Program-made: the position numbers and the translations under genes
Assembly: GCA_023846275.1 (NCBI GenBank)
Contig: CM043865.1
Span: 5,506,068 to 5,570,067 of the forward strand
From: Vanilla planifolia
Taxonomy: Eukaryota > Streptophyta > Magnoliopsida > Asparagales > Orchidaceae
DNA: 64,000 bases
Direction of reading: 5' to 3'
Part shown: piece after piece, positions 63,521-64,000 of the stretch
Position numbering within the stretch: position 1 is the first letter of the stretch
Layout: each line of letters opens with the position of its first letter
Notes under the pieces: generated by a model
Told to the model about the DNA's origin: nothing
The model's database searches: none
What the model saw: only the letters and a program-made list of their open reading frames with translations

Positions 63521-64000
63521 TATGATAATCTGTAACAGGCAGAGGATCAATAGGATGCAAGATTGGGTGACTTGTTAAGACAATATTTGGTTGTGATGCT
63601 TAATCAGGATTCATCAATGGAGGCAATCTTGGTGGAGTTTGATATGTTGGGCCAGTGTGATTATAATACTGATCAAATTACTAGTCAAAAAGAGTGCAAT
63701 CTTCTTGCCAAGGGGAGAATTTTCAATGCTCGTTTGGGTTGTAAACTAAAGAGTTTTTTGAGACTTGGAGCATATACTATGATAATGATGTGTATAGAAG
63801 TTACCTATCCTCATGGAGCATGTCTCTGAGTGAGATGAGGATCCAACTTATGTGAAAGAACTTGAAACATATGTTTTGCAATATTTTGTCTCGCCAAGCA
63901 CTGAGTTAGCACTTCTATTCTCTTTATAGATTTTTTTTAAGGGTTTAATAATGGATCCATCTTTTATTGTTATTGATTTCATGATTGTATTCTCTTATCA
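63521..64000. other. Window end, no gene assigned
   Basis: An open frame at 63563-63829 (+, 88 codons) contains QDSSMEAILVEFDMLGQCDY. It is coding-like in composition but has no recognised family, and it could continue beyond the window or be a fragment of a decayed element. Confidence 0.3.

Noticed and set aside
1..64000. CRISPR array, bacterial operons, organelle DNA insert, tRNA or rRNA genes
   Set aside because: No regularly spaced repeats, ribosome-binding sites, organelle gene motifs or tRNA T-loop-like signatures were found on reading both strands.

Overview
The window is an AT-rich plant nuclear segment, most likely from a flowering plant. The evidence is one intact, intron-split auxin response factor (ARF) gene, Ty1/copia and LTR-type retroelement debris, long gene-poor spacers and many microsatellites. 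Nothing bacterial is present: no operons, no CRISPR array, and no tRNA or rRNA gene that I can see. The species cannot be settled from the sequence.

The only gene I assign with confidence is on the + strand at 41776-44949. Thirteen coding exons join into a 653-residue class-B (repressor-type) ARF of the ARF1/ARF9/ARF11/ARF18 group. It has a B3 DNA-binding domain, the auxin-response ancillary domain, a middle region with an RLFGI motif, and a complete C-terminal PB1 domain. Intron 11 appears to be a GC-AG intron. A 33-bp tandem duplication at its 3' end has copied the splice acceptor, so an in-frame 11-residue variant is possible. A GC-rich promoter with a G-box precedes the gene.

Left part (1-41000): mostly spacer and decayed sequence. 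It holds two coding-like but broken stretches of unknown family (1717-2139 and 26225-26830), a possible orphan promoter with first exon (23640-23941), a candidate copia LTR with adjacent polypurine tract (24830-25230), a G-box pair (35614-35636), an AT-rich fold-back element (34649-34795), LTR-like direct repeats (37072-39480), and several diverged local tandem duplications.

Right part (44950-64000): a clean 2380-bp solo LTR lies at 49422-51801, flanked by the 5-bp duplication GTAAA. It carries internal hairpin-forming tandem repeats and a GC-rich core. A possible small spliced transcript runs from 55640 to 59490, and its long intron contains a broken copia RNase H fragment on the opposite strand. 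The rest is non-coding or too decayed to name.

The parts do not form a pathway. The window is one auxin-signalling transcription factor gene in a retroelement-eroded landscape.
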